From Plectrocnemia conspersa (Eukaryota > Arthropoda > Insecta > Trichoptera > Polycentropodidae): 64,000 nucleotides of DNA. Below the pieces are notes generated by a model. That model did no database searches, was not told where the DNA came from, and saw only the letters and a list, made by a program, of their open reading frames with translations. Of the stretch, positions 33,841 through 46,780 are shown in pieces; position 1 is the first letter of the stretch, and each line of letters opens with the position of its first letter. The DNA lies in the NCBI GenBank assembly GCA_009617715.1, contig VTFK01000008.1, positions 682,001-746,000 on the forward strand, in the 5' to 3' direction. Both the position numbers and the translations under genes were made by a program.

Positions 33841-34610
33841 TGGATCAGACAGTTATTGCTGGTATTAAGTCACTCGAATTAATGTTAATTAAGAAAGGAT
33901 TAAATTAAATTTGTTATATGTACATGCTGCGGTTTTATATGCTATAAATATGGAGCATGTGTAATACAGAGTAAACCAAAAACAATTTATATTATATTTC
34001 AATCGATGCTTGATATATTATATTATTTCAATGAGCTAATTTATAAAAATGTATAAATATTATATCAATGAACGCATTTATAAAAATGTACTACGAAAAA
34101 TAATTATTTATTATTTAATATAGAATTGATTGAACTATAAATATGGTGTAAATCTTCATTACAAAAGAGAAAAGCCTTATATTTATGCTGTTTATTTTGC
34201 TCATCGTGTATGTAAATTTGTTTCTGATTTATGATTTAGTTATTATATTACAAAAGTTTGTAAAATAAACTTTCTTTTCAAACACCGTTCATTGTTCACC
34301 GAATTTTGTGTTATTTTGCTTACAATTATTATTATATTTACGTATGATAGTTAAAAAAATATAATTAAAATAAATTTAAATTTTTTTATTTTTATTTATA
34401 TTTTTTTCAAAGACTACAATTGTATACAAACAATTTATTATATGATAACTACAAAACAATGCTCTTAAAATTTACAATAGCTATTTTAATTAAATATAAA
34501 TAAATACAGTAATTATTGATACAATTTTAATATAAAATAATCACTTGAATCTAGCTTTTTAATTTTAATTAAAAATCCCCAATTTGCCACGATTTCTATT
34601 ACTTAGACAT
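33841..34610. other. A+T-rich stretch with short tandem duplication
   Basis: Units at 34028 and 34065 share TCAATGA..(G/C)..TTTATAAAAATGTA over 26 bases (37 bp period, three mismatches). No gene. Confidence 0.45.
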
Positions 34611-35050
34611 TAATCTGCTTTGGCTCAAAGAAATAAACCTATTTTTCCTATTAGATTGCAAGGGGATCAAAAGAAAGTTTACTCCTTTAACTCCGGGGGT
34701 AACAATTTACCGGACCGTAGCTGGAAGAGGTGGAGAAAAGGGGATGTTGATTTCAGGTGCAATCGAGAAAAACAGAGTCTCGAAAGATTTATGCCTTTAT
34801 TTTGTGCTCTCTGTGTACCGTACCAACAACCGCCCCCGCTGTCGGCTTGAGGGTAAAAAATGCGACCGATTAATTATTTATGACCGAAAGGGATGGCTTG
34901 TTTGTTACGACCCATTAGGCGGCGAATATTAATATTCATAGCTCCAGTTTGTTATTACTTTTTTTCAGGACAGCAGATATTGCGCCTGACGAGGACCTCT
35001 TGGATAAACAGAAGTTAATGGGGGAGAAGGTCTCGAGAGCTACGAATAAC
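34611..35050. other. G+C-richer island
   Basis: Two overlapping plus frames (34620-34850 and 34744-34932) in different registers. Neither has a domain. Candidate regulatory DNA. Confidence 0.3.
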
Positions 35051-35380
35051 GAAGAAGTACATAGAAAAAAATTCATGTGTTTATATAAATATTCGTATAT
35101 ATCACTGTTAGTGTACAGATAAAAGCATTCGATAGTTTCAATGAATTATAAACGCGAAGCTAGTGCAACTCGATAAAGCTCTTAATGTTGCTATAAATAC
35201 AGGGATTAGCTTAGCGTTTGTTTCATTATTTATCTAGCAATTATTTAGGTTACATAACTTGATTGTATCTAAGTATTTCTTAAATAATTTATTCTGTGAG
35301 GTTTGTAATATTTAATTATTTTTTATCACATATTGAGTATTATTCTCATTATTATTTCATGTGCGGTTTCTGACGAACGA
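35051..35380. other. A+T-rich spacer
   Basis: No feature seen. Confidence 0.4.
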
Positions 35381-35880
35381 CACGTAATAAATTCGAGATT
35401 TAGCAAAAATAGGTCACATGCATAACGCGACAAGTCTAGCATCTCAATTGGACAATCTTTCAGAGTTAAACCTCCTTTCAGCGCAGAGGGGCACTACTAG
35501 TATCTTCGCCACTTACATTTCCGTATTAGGCGAGCGTTCATAGTTTCCGTCCGGAAGCATTATCTTTTTGCCTTGCCGACCGCTCCGGCAACTCGGATGC
35601 TGTAATAAATTTCAGGAAAATGGCAACACTGGCCGGCCGAAGCTATTACGGAGGCACCTAAGAGATATTAGGACAGGCGATAAGCTATTGTTGTATAATA
35701 CACACATTCAGCCCGGACGTAATGGCCGAAGGACCCGAACATGTGTTACGAAATTTCCAATTGAAAACGTGACACGCTATCTATTGCTGATATTTTCCAT
35801 TCGGCGGATGCGAGTGCGAAGGAGAAGGATGCGGCAATATATGGTGCATGAGAAGAATTTTTAGTCAAGACTTAATAAAT
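35381..35880. other. G+C-richer island with a 98-codon frame
   Basis: A plus frame (35568-35864, beginning MPCRPLRQLGCCNKF) is Arg-rich throughout, as expected when CG-rich sequence is translated. No domain or splice context is visible. TTCCGTCCGGAA is a near-palindrome at 35547. Candidate conserved non-coding DNA. Confidence 0.3.
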
Positions 35881-36584
35881 GTGTCCGACGTAATATATAG
35901 ATAGATGGATGGAGACATGAGATGAAGTGAACGATCTAAGAGAGCATCCTTTGTGTAATAAAGTCATGTATGTATGTGCATATTAGACTGAAGGACACTT
36001 TTCAGAAAATATGCGGTGAGTAATACATACATATATATATTATATATACACTGAAATGGAATTTGGTAATAAAAATTAAATTAAAGAGGAAATTTCAGAG
36101 AAAATGTGTATGTATGTATCTGCCTCACTAAATGCTCGCGAATGAAACATTCTAGAATTTTTTCGTCTTTGTAATATAATTAAGATAATTATCTAATTAC
36201 AAACAGAGAGTGGCTTTATATCAAGCAAAACTTTAGTTTAGTTGTTTCAGTTATTGCACGTAAATTGCAAGATGAAGAGTAAGCCATAAAGACAGTCAAT
36301 GTAAAATAAATTAGTATTTCTCTCATTGCTAATTTTATGTTACAATGTCATGAGTGGTGCATTAAAAACAGTTCTGATAGTTTAAAATAAAAATATAAAT
36401 ATGTCAGTTGCTCTGTCATTAAATATGTAAGGTTTCAATAATGTCACACATAAATTGACAAAACACACAATATTGCACAATAGTCGCTCAAACTATCAAT
36501 AATCGTCAATTACCGCAGCATAAAAACCTAACCTATATACATTTCAAGACATATGATAACCTTGCATCTAAAAGCAACTTTCAC
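35881..36584. other. A+T-rich DNA with TATG/TACA simple repeats
   Basis: Imperfect (ATAC)n/(TA)n tract near 36025-36055. No gene. Confidence 0.4.
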
Positions 36585-36765
36585 TTTTAAATGAGTTCTT
36601 TCACGATTAGCCTCGTCACTTATTTGTCCAAGCTTTCTTGAACAACCATTATAAAATAAATGACAAATCACTCAAAGAATCATGGGCAATCATCGACGAC
36701 TACAGCGAAAACTCTCAGTCCTGTCAATTTGACCCTACCACCCGTTACTGTTATCTTCATTTCCC
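36585..36765 (+). repeat. Dispersed repeat, partner of 15125-15240
   Basis: The first half matches the 15.1 kb copy (TTAGCCTCGTCACTTATTTG, AAGCTTTCTTGAA, TGACA). The second half (GGCAATCATCGACGAC, CAGCGAAAACTCTC) matches the end of the 22.4 kb repeat. It therefore links the two groups and may be the most complete copy. Confidence 0.55.
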
Positions 36766-37900
36766 TGTACGTATTTGGTAAATTATATTTATTAAATAAA
36801 TAATATGTTTTCAGATTTTCCGGCGTTTGAAAAAATCATTTTTACCAATATAATTAATTTTACAAACATACCATTATATAAAATATACGTAACTGGTTCA
36901 TAGCTATTTTCATATTTACAATTTGCTATTAACTACAAAATATTAAATAAAGCGTTAGTGCTTAAAATTTAAGAAAAAATCTAAAAATCTTTTTTTACAA
37001 TTTAAGTTAAAGAAAAATCTCATTGATTTTTAATGATTTGTCTTTTAGTTATCAATTTGCAATAAATTACAAGGGCAAGAGTTCAGAATGACAGTAATTG
37101 ACGTGAGAGATGAATGCTTCATTTATGGTTAATTAAGGTTGCATTGTCACTATTAGATATTCTAAATATTCGTTATTTTCAAATAAAATAAAATATTCAA
37201 ATATATTCGTAAAGTTATAAATAATAAAAAAATAAAAATAATTAACATAACACAAATTAATTAATACGAAGTTTAATTTAAATTATATATCTCCTGCGGA
37301 AAAATTGAGAAAGTCCACAGTCGCACAAAATTAACTCAGAAATATAAAATTTCGGTAATTACAAAGTGGTAATTTTTATATTATTTTGTTTGTCGACTAT
37401 TAAGTGGTTTTCGCCATGACTCAATAAATAACACAAAGATAGGAATAAAAATTTTATATTAATAAGACAGGGTACAATTTGGGTTTCTAGATATTGCAAC
37501 TATATATCGAATAAAAAATGACTATCCTCGTTGTTGCGATATAAATTTTTTTTTAAAATAATTGACAACTATGTTTTTATCGTTAATTGTTGTATAATGG
37601 TTTTAGTATTTTTAAAAATTAAAATTTTTAATATATTTCATTACAAATACTTTAAAGAAATATTTGAATAAGTGCTAAAAAACACCATAAAATTTTACAA
37701 AAAAAAAGTGATGGTTCAGTGTTAAATAATAAGATATGTGTAGACGAAATTACGTATAAAATCTAGCATATTAAATATTATACAATCACCTTTGTGAGTA
37801 AGAATGATTGTTTATGCTCTTTTATCTGTTGCTGTCGAAATAAATAAATAAATAAAACTTGCTTCTGATGCTCAAAATCTGATTTTCATTTTTCACTAAA
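36766..37900. other. A+T-rich stretch
   Basis: No gene. An (AAAT)n tract at about 37838-37857 resembles a SINE/LINE tail, but the sequence before it has no pol III boxes. Confidence 0.4.
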
Positions 37901-38360
37901 TTCAATCAATTAATCACTTTCCCCATAAGCGGTATGAATTATGCGCACACATAAAAGAGGCGAACTTTTTTTTTATTGCGGTCGTGCAACATCAATCAAA
38001 CACATCTTCTAATAAGAAAACAGTAAATATATAATCCATCAATCAAACCCGTCAAACCATCACTTGCCGCTTGGCCGAGTTTGCCAAAAGAACGGCAAAG
38101 ATTTGTAAGGTTTTCACCTAACCCCAACAATAGTCGAGGGCCTGGGGAAAAGGGAAAAAGGAATTTCCCGATTGAGTTTTCCAAAAGGGCCCAACAGTAA
38201 GTTGGTGTAGGGAATACTAATTGAAACTATTGTACAGGTGCAACCGGCAGGCTGCGCGGTCGGGTTATTGACTTTGGGTTCCGTTTAGAATTAATAAATT
38301 CAATCGGTGGCAATATGGTGACTGGGTTCTAGGTTCATATTCGGTTTCGCACTGCTGCCG
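37901..38360. other. G+C-richer island
   Basis: The minus 62-codon frame (37996-38184) is unassigned. The phrases TGGGTTCCG and TGGGTTCTAGGTTCATATTC recur loosely within 38270-38350. Candidate regulatory DNA. Confidence 0.3.
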
Positions 38361-39883
38361 CTCAATTACGATATAAAAGTGTACGAAGGATTTTTTAATA
38401 AACTGCACCGATAAACACAAGTTTAGCTGTATGTATAAGGGTTGATAGAGTTTTTGTTTTATATTTTTTTTGCCTAAAAAAAATATAAACAGTTTGGAAC
38501 ATATATAATATGATACATATGTATATAAATATTTTCAAACAAAAGTTCGTAACTTTTCAGACTCATGATTATAGTATATAAAAGGAAGTTTATCTTGCAA
38601 TAGAACGCGAATTATCCGAATACTTTAACTAAGAAAATTAACTACAATTAGCTTTAAATATTATATTGCTAAGAAAATAATTGCGGTGTTTAACTTTAAA
38701 CATACTGTAAGTTCTCGCTGCTAATTATTAACTTTGAAATACAAATTAATATACTTTTTTTTATAATTTATAGCATCTCAAAAAATAACTTGAACATTCA
38801 TTAAAAAAATATTATTTGAACGTTTTTAGATACTTCTGTATGATATTAACTATAAAATTATATATTACAACTTATTTATGCGATATTAAATAAAGATAGT
38901 ATTTATATGCAAAAACATGCTAAACCCTCAAACAAAAATCTGCATCACACAACAATAAATAATTGTCGAAAAATGCAATGCAATCAACTTCGCTACACAT
39001 TCAAATTGAACTGAAATTTTCCCTCATACAAATTGCCTATTCGCAAAATGATCTGGTATAAAAATAAAAGGGGCGAATACATTTTCGTTTATGGTGCATG
39101 CACACAGGGGTATATTTTAGATCGTCATATTTTTCCGAAAAAAATACTATGCTTACTCTTAAACATAGTGAAAAAAATCATATGAAAATATTTTACTCAA
39201 GTTTCTAATATAAACTTTAAGCATGTTCTATGCTATGCGAATTCATGATAATATAAAAAGAGATCGCAATATGGGAACCCAGAGGGCGGATATCAGTACT
39301 AGAATAAACAAAGCGGTTTGTGCAACGCCATTGAAAAGAAGTACTCAATGGGAATAAAGAGGGATCTGAGAGACATCAGTGGTATTAAACCGAATATTAT
39401 ATTTACATTTTGCTGTGAAAAATATATAAAATCTTGCAGCGACGCGTTACGTGAAATCTAATAAAATTGAATACAAAGAATCGTATTATAAATTGTACGT
39501 AATGTTAAACAGATAAATAGTATATTTTAGAAATATAAGAAACTATTTACTTATATAAGATTCTTAGAAATTTCTTTAAATTTGTTAGCTTGATTTATAA
39601 AATTGTATCATTATATTGCCATTCAATTTTATGAATATTTTTAAGACTCATTTTTTTTTATATACATATAAAATTAAATTAGTATGTTTTAAATTTAATT
39701 AGGTATTTGGAATACATATATAGAATACTTTCAGTTAACTAATTCTATATGTTAATTTCACAATAAGTGCATAATCAATCCAAAAAAATGTTATTCTTAA
39801 ATCAAAACGGTTTTTTTCAATTATTATAGTAACTAAAATAGTACTTATTGATTAGTAGAAAGCTAACCCAATTGATAATATTG
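38361..39883. other. A+T-rich DNA with a weak island at 38.93-39.13 kb
   Basis: No gene or repeat recognised. Confidence 0.4.
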
Positions 39884-39885
39884 TA

Positions 39886-39925
39886 GAGTACGCTCGGGAT
39901 AAGGATTCCGGTTTGTTATTGTGTG
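39886..39925 (+). repeat. Left terminal inverted repeat, transposon copy 2
   Basis: Begins GAGTACGCTCGGGATAAGG. It matches the reverse complement of 40719-40758 with a single mismatch (TTCC/TGCC). Confidence 0.93.
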
Positions 39926-40718
39926 TGCATGAACTGTGTGGCTCAAAACAATTTCGCTCAGAATATTTAATTTTTTTATTTTAAAAGAAAATATATTTTT
40001 ATTTAACATACATACATCTGAGCTAAGTTGGAAATTTCAACGGGCAATTAAAAATATATTATATAATCGAAGAAACAAGACATTGATGTCATTAATTAAA
40101 TATTTATAAAATTCAAAATCTTTCACTAGTCAAAAAAATAATGAAGTCTTTAGCTATTCTTCAAAAGCAAAAAGATATAAAATAGAGAAAGAAATTATTC
40201 ACAGATTGTTTAATGGCTCGACGACTCTATTAAATCATTAGAGTCCATTGAATAAATTAAAAAATTATCATTGGCGCAACGATAAGAATATTACATTTTT
40301 TAAGCCTTACAGAGAATAGTGTAAAAAAACCAACAACGTACGGATTAATGGAAAAAAAATTAAAATATTTTAATCCACGGGTAAGAGAACGAATAACTTA
40401 CAGTGTATATTTGAAGCCTTGATATCAATTAACCCAGATATGCACAATAAAGTTTGTTCTCTTAAAATTTCATTTATAAATAAAAAACAGTGGCACGAGT
40501 TTAGTGACCTACCCATGGGACAGTGGGCATATCTGGGTTAAACCAATATCAACACAAAATTATTTAAAATAAATCACTAGAGAAGATCGAACTTCTGTGC
40601 CACACTGCACTTTAATGACGAATACCAGCGTTGACGAATCAGCTACTGTCCTTAAAAGAGAAAGCGAGACAACGAAGTACACGCTACGTCGCTTCTCCCT
40701 CTCATATGCATGTACACG

Positions 40719-40758
40719 CACACAATAACAAACCGGCATCCTTATCCCGAGCGTACTC
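40719..40758 (-). repeat. Right terminal inverted repeat, transposon copy 2
   Basis: Ends CCCGAGCGTACTC immediately before the TA duplication. Confidence 0.93.
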
Positions 40759-40760
40759 TA

Positions 40761-41320
40761 CAATAATATGCATGTTTTAAATTTTTTTTAAATGATAATA
40801 AATTAATATAATTCTTTCTACATTATGATAATAAAAAATATATTTAGTTTCTCAAGTGAATATATTATTTTTTAAAAATGTTAGTCATCATACTCAAAAT
40901 AATATTTACATTTAATTAAATATAATATTATTAATCATTTAAAATTCAATCTTAAAATAGTTTAAAACACCTGTCTTTGCTCGCTTGAACACGATTTATA
41001 AAGACCGCCTGTGGGAACACTCGATTACAGGAACAGAATGCAATCAATGAATAAAGGATGGTTAACCTGTACATTTGTTTGCCTTTTCGCTTCTGGCAGT
41101 AACAAATAGTACCACTTATTTGCACTACATATAGAGTGCTCGAAATATTTCTTATTATTTTTTAATAAATATTGGAGTGACAGTAGAAGTATAAATCAAT
41201 GTTTGTAATAAATAATATATATATAAATATAATTGATTTTTAGTTGTTGCGAATCACTTTCGAACTAACCCTGAAAATCGATCATGTTGAAAATCTAAAT
41301 CTAAATTCGACTAAGCGTGA
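40761..41320. other. A+T-rich DNA with a small island at 40.97-41.11 kb
   Basis: No gene recognised. Confidence 0.35.
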
Positions 41321-42050
41321 AATGTAATGTTTACTGTGACAATTTTGACCCTAATAATATTCCATCCCTTCAAAGGAGACGTTACACCATCCCTTTGGAT
41401 ATTGTCTTGTCTGATCTCCACTGATTCACTTGTGAGAAATTTTCTTCCAAAACATTATTCCCGCAACACGTTGCGGTTTCGCCGAGCCCTCATAACATCA
41501 CATTTAACATTATTGTATAATATATAATGGCATCACGATTAAATTTAATATAAATGTCAACGTCACGCTAATGTCTTTATAATCTTTTTACTGAAGTTTA
41601 AATTTACTTCAATTGCAGGTATTGAATTGTCCAATAGGAAAATTCTTATCCTGGCGCATTTCCCCCGATCGGATATGATTTATTCAAGACTTCCGCACAT
41701 GGCCCCTTCGAACGCACATAAGCCCTAATAATTCTTTACGACTGTTATTGGTTTGCTCCCGACTTCCTGATCCTGAGTCGAGGAAGACCAGGGAGCCCCG
41801 CATACGACCCGTTGGAACCTTCGTGTCTTTGTGCCGGCTATAAAGATGGCGAGATATAGGATGTGGGGGTGCATGATGGATATTTCATACCTAGACCGCT
41901 GGCCAACAATGAATAAATGTATACATAAGGTACGCAACATATGGATATGTATATATGAACATATGTGGCTTGATATAAGAACAGACAATGTTATCTTTTT
42001 GGGAAGATGCGTATGCAAAAGAGCAGAAGATTTGTACATGCATGTTTTAT
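41321..42050. other. Two G+C-richer islands
   Basis: Islands at 41330-41520 and 41640-41880. The second has frames open on both strands (41725-42039 minus; 41831-42052 plus). The minus product contains RRFQRVVCGAPWSSSTQDQE, which looks protein-like but matches no family I know. An exon is possible but unsupported. Confidence 0.3.
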
Positions 42051-43050
42051 AATAACAGCGTCATTGATTTCAATAAAAACTATTGTCTTACATATTCGAC
42101 AATAAAAATGTATGTATTGATTTTACAGTGTTATTTCATTGTATGCTAACTAAAATTGAGTGTAATAGAATAACAACATCTTGAATGTGTCCAAAAATTG
42201 GGTAAATTAATTACACTCTGGTCCTTTATATTTTATTAAATTGGCACAAAACTAATCCTCAACTATTCATTTTTCAAGTAAGCAATAATTTCCTTAAAAA
42301 GTAAACGCTAAAGGGAATTTACGCTTATGGTTATCATATAAAAATTAAAATTATTAAAAAAATATGACATGGCTATCTTTCAACCAAAAATATAATAAAG
42401 GCGACAAATTAAATTCTTAGAAGCCTTTTAAATGAAACGGTCGGTAAGAATATTAATATATGGTCAGTCAATAATTAAAAACGGTTAGTACCGGTTCATA
42501 CATTCATTAATCATAGCAATAATACTAAAACTAATTTATGTATTATTATTATTTTTTTAAGAATTATATTATTTTTTTAAGAATTATATTTATGGAGATT
42601 TGCTAAGAACACCTAAAGTAAATTTGTGCTATGATTTAACAGTGTAATTCCATTTTTTAATACATATGAGCACAAAATACCGCATTATTAGATAATTTTC
42701 AATACCTACATATACGACCTAGTTCGATTAAAATTAATCATCATGATATTTATCCGTGAAATTAGGAAAATCTAGTTAAACTTAATTCGTGATGATCAAT
42801 CGGAATTATATTAAACTAATAATCACTAATTTTGATCTCTCGAAGGTTCATACAAACTTCAAATATATTTCATTTCAACTAAAATTAAATAAAAAAATAG
42901 AAAACGTTTTGTTTCTATGCGTTTTATTAAATTGATACAAAACTAATTCGTTAACTTTTGGTATGTTAAATGAACTTTTAATTCACAGAAACGTGACGCG
43001 AAAGGCAATTCAGTAAAATAACTGTATTATAGGTTAGTACATATTTATTA
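42051..43050. other. A+T-rich stretch
   Basis: No gene. Contains the tandem duplication at 42551-42590. Confidence 0.4.
42551..42590. repeat. Perfect 20 bp tandem duplication
   Basis: ATTTTTTTAAGAATTATATT occurs twice back to back without a mismatch, implying a recent slippage event. Confidence 0.9.
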
Positions 43051-43052
43051 TA

Positions 43053-43330
43053 AGACGGAATAGCGTAGTCCGTAACATCTCAGACTAATAACTCCGAGGT
43101 TGCGGGCTCGAGCCCTGGCAGCGGCACTCGAATGCGCTATTATTAAAAAAAAACCGGCCCCAGCTGCAGTGACATCTATTAATGATAAATTGTATAGCAC
43201 ATAATAATTTAAAATTAATAATATAGATGTCACCGATTCTCAGACTTTTCAGTCTATCGCATTGGGCTTACTCCTGTCAGGTTACAATGGAAGATCTAGT
43301 GAAAATAAATAAATAAATAGATAAAAAAAT
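43053..43330 (+). mobile_element. tRNA-derived SINE with (AAAT)n tail
   Basis: Pol III boxes are well preserved: A-box TAGCGTAGTCCG (43061-43072) and B-box GGCTCGAGCC (43105-43114), 44 bases apart. A body of about 180 bp follows, including an 11 bp inverted repeat (GTGACATCTAT 43169-43179, ATAGATGTCAC 43223-43233). The element ends in GAAAATAAATAAATAAATAG near 43300-43320. Box order, length and the simple-repeat tail are the standard SINE layout. Target-site duplications are not convincing. The family is not recognised. Confidence 0.7.
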
Positions 43331-44480
43331 AAGAACTTGAGAGAGGAAAAAATATGACATATTTTTTTTCAACACAGAAGACTTCAAAGTCTTAGATGTG
43401 TTAATAAAAAGGGACAAACATATTGCTCAGAAAACTTTAAAAAAAGTTTATATAGTCAGTTTAATTTTTGAAGGGTCAGTTTATTTTTAAAAGGTCAGAA
43501 AATTTGTCATATGCGATAAGTAATGGTTCAGTTATTAATTGATCATAGCGACAATGGGAAAATTATTTTATTCTTTCATTATATTCGAAGGATTATGTAG
43601 TAATTTACTATATGAATATTTTATAGTTGGCAAAGCAATTTTATAATGCACAATATTAAACAGTAGCCTTGTTAATGTGATATATACATATTTATAAAAT
43701 TAGCTAATAACAAAAAAAAAAATGAAAAACTACCATTTAATGTAAAAACATGCCTTTTAATAATTAATTAATGTTAACGACCATTTAACTAATTTACTGA
43801 ATAAAAGCATATACTGATAAATACAGTCCTTAAGAAAATAGATTACTATTTTGAAAAATATTTCATAGTTAAAATGTGTTTTATTTCATTGACCTGTTAA
43901 ATAAGCCAATAAACACATCATAAAAAAATTCTAAGCAATCAAAGCGTTAGATAAAATACAAAAAGTCAAAATAATATGTATGAATTAACTGTTGTTGACC
44001 CTATCTTAAATTCCTTTCACTAATTCTCATATCACGTTACAAACATATGTGTATATGTACTAACATTTTGATACAAATGTATAAGATATTACAAAAAAGA
44101 TTCGAAGATAAGTTTATTTTGATATATTTAGTAGGACAAACTTACGACCAATATAAAATGACAAATTCAATAGAGAAGAGCTGGACAAGACGTGATCTTA
44201 TTATATTGACGTAATTCTAACTTAGAATGAAACAAAACGTGAAAGATAATACATAGACAGACAAATAATAATAGTTATCTAAGTCATACGAAAATCAATG
44301 AAGCAACGATAAGTTAATCTAACCTAAGCGATTTTATTATTCACATCATCTTAATATGATAATTGCAAATACAAAGCGTTTGACTAAATACGTATTAAAT
44401 TCCACAAAACCTATTCATAGCCACTGTTTTTTTTTTATATTTATATTTAAAAACCTTGAAATAAGCCATCTGTGATGAAG
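43331..44480. other. A+T-rich stretch
   Basis: More than 1 kb with no feature. Confidence 0.45.
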
Positions 44481-45420
44481 GAATAATTTTGGCGTGCGAA
44501 TTCGACACCTGAGTTAACTCTAACCCCTTTTTGAGCGAGTTAACCATGCCTATCTACACATAATTCGATTCTGGTCGTAGGAAAAGTAGATACGTTGTGT
44601 AGACAAGACGACACGTGTACACACAAAAGTGTGTTTTACTATTAACTCTAAGGTAATTTGATTTGTTTCGGAGGTATGGTGTGGTTTACAGAGGCGATTT
44701 ACGTCTTGTGGCTAAATGTAAATTAAATAGTTCAGAAAGTAATTAAAACATACTGAAACTTATTAATTAATGTTTCCCATAAAAATAAATATTTCGTATT
44801 TATTCTAGCAATTTTAATAAAGAATATTCGCGTCGACTTAAACTATTTTTTAGTGTCTAGATTTAACCAGATATTAAAAAAAGTTTAGATTTTTACTTAA
44901 GGTTGGCATACAACACATATGTTTACAATATTTTTTTACACTGTTTATTTTTTTTTCATTTTCAATAAAGAATTACCCTATACTAAAGGGCGCGAGAGCA
45001 TTTGTCGGCTTAGCCCCATTTTAGCGCCACGCTCCATAAACACGTCATCTTTCAATCGCCGAATCGTGAGCAAACATACTATGATTACCTATAGACTAAA
45101 GTGAGTTTACACCATCCTCCCATCTCATTGAATCAACAAAAATCGAATCCTAGCACGTTCTCGAACCTTTTTTATTCATCTTTGTATACCTACGCTTCGA
45201 AGCCTTTAATCATTTCGTCCACAAATCCCTGAACGAATCGAACACGAGTAAATATTTAATACCAACTGTTTTATCCGTATAAAATCTGATTAATTAAACT
45301 GAAATCCAAATGTGGAATTGAAAAATACATAATTAAAAGGCAACACTTGCGAACGCGCACAAAACCGCGGAGCGTACGAAAACCGCGTTAACCGCAATGA
45401 GGGAGAGTTTAAATTTAATT
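44481..45420. other. Two islands around an A+T-rich gap
   Basis: Islands at 44490-44710 and 44980-45420 contain CG-rich words and homeodomain-type TAAT words. The 61-codon frame at 44919-45104 is not convincing. Candidate regulatory DNA. Confidence 0.3.
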
Positions 45421-46780
45421 TCATTCGTTTGACCAACGAGTGAAATAATAAACAGCAATGAAATCCTGTAATTAGATCGTGTTGGTAAAATATACATTTA
45501 GAGTTCTTCGAATTTCAGCGTTAAAATGCCTAATTTCGTTTAAGACAGCCTTAAGTCACATTGAGTGGATAAATAAACTTATTTTTTTTATAGGGTCGTA
45601 TAATTTATATTTTTTTTAGACGGGAGCAATTATTTGCAGATTAAATTTAATCGTCAATATAACGAATCAGTTGTTAAGTTAATGCGAGTATTAAATAAAA
45701 CCGCTTAATGTCTTTTAAAATTCAATTAAAGACTACAGTTTTAAGGACGAACGATGGATTTAATTTGGTCAATATATTCTATGAATACGACGCTTATTAA
45801 ATTTTAAAATAGTATCAGATTAAACCTTTTAGTAAAACTATAGGTTTCATACAATAGTTATTTAAGCCATGTTGAAGTTATTAAATTATATTTTTCACAA
45901 CTAGATAATTGTTTTGCTTATATTTTACAAAAAAATTGTAAAGTCTGACCAAAATTACTGTGTATGTTAATTCAATTTAGATAATTTTAAATGCAAATGT
46001 AAGTTACAGATTTATTTTTTCTTGTACTATATTTTGATAAGATTTGAGCAGTAAAATATAATTTTAATTAAACTTAATTTTTCTAAGCCATTAAATACAT
46101 TTTAATAGCGTTGAGGTAAGCCTGGTGTAATTTAAAAATTTACGAATAAAAATGCTGATATCTCATGATATACAAAAATAGCATTCATAAGACTTGGCTG
46201 AATATCATTATAAAAATATTTTGCTACAAAGATAAGATATAAAAAAAATAATATAAATTACCAGCTAAATTCTATATCGAATATTTTTTTAATATTTTTT
46301 TCTGGAAATAAAATTATACACTAACTTACATATAACCAGTTTTTGTATAGTATTAATTTTCTATTATTTAAATAAAAAATAGTTTAAAGTGTAATTAAAA
46401 GTATTTAAATTAAACAAAAATGGCATCGATTGATTAAAATATAATACCTGACGTGTTGCAATAAAATTTTATATACGGTTCAAATTGATAAGCAATGTTG
46501 TGGTTTACGCTTCGTTAGTTTTAAAGCGCTTGAATACAAATGTGAGTTAACTAGAAACGAATTATCATAAACCTATTGTTCGATTCTATAAAATGTTAAT
46601 GTAAACCATGTTAAACCAAAAATATATGTACTCACTTGAGGCACTATTGGACGCGCTGCATGTATAATGTAAGTTTGGGTACTGAAAATAAAAATATAAA
46701 ACAATCCATTAATTCAACAAGAATTGCGTCGTAATGAAAGCCTACAACTAGTATGTTATACAACAATATACCTTATTTCA
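45421..46780. other. A+T-rich stretch
   Basis: No gene, repeat or RNA recognised. Confidence 0.45.

Larger units (their letters stand above)
39886..40758. mobile_element. Non-autonomous TA-target DNA transposon, copy 2
   Basis: An 873 bp element, same orientation and about 95 percent identical to 7673-8538, with a 7 bp insertion (TGCATGA region) near the left end. Terminal inverted repeats occupy 39886-39925 and 40719-40758. Flanking TA is at 39884-39885 and 40759-40760. The frame open in copy 1 carries stops here, confirming the interior is non-coding. The internal inverted repeat is perfect over 13 bp (AACCCAGATATGC 40431-40443 with GCATATCTGGGTT 40527-40539). Confidence 0.92.

Noticed and set aside
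37838..37857. (AAAT)n as the tail of another SINE
   Set aside because: No A-box or B-box was found in the 300 bases upstream, so it is treated as simple sequence.
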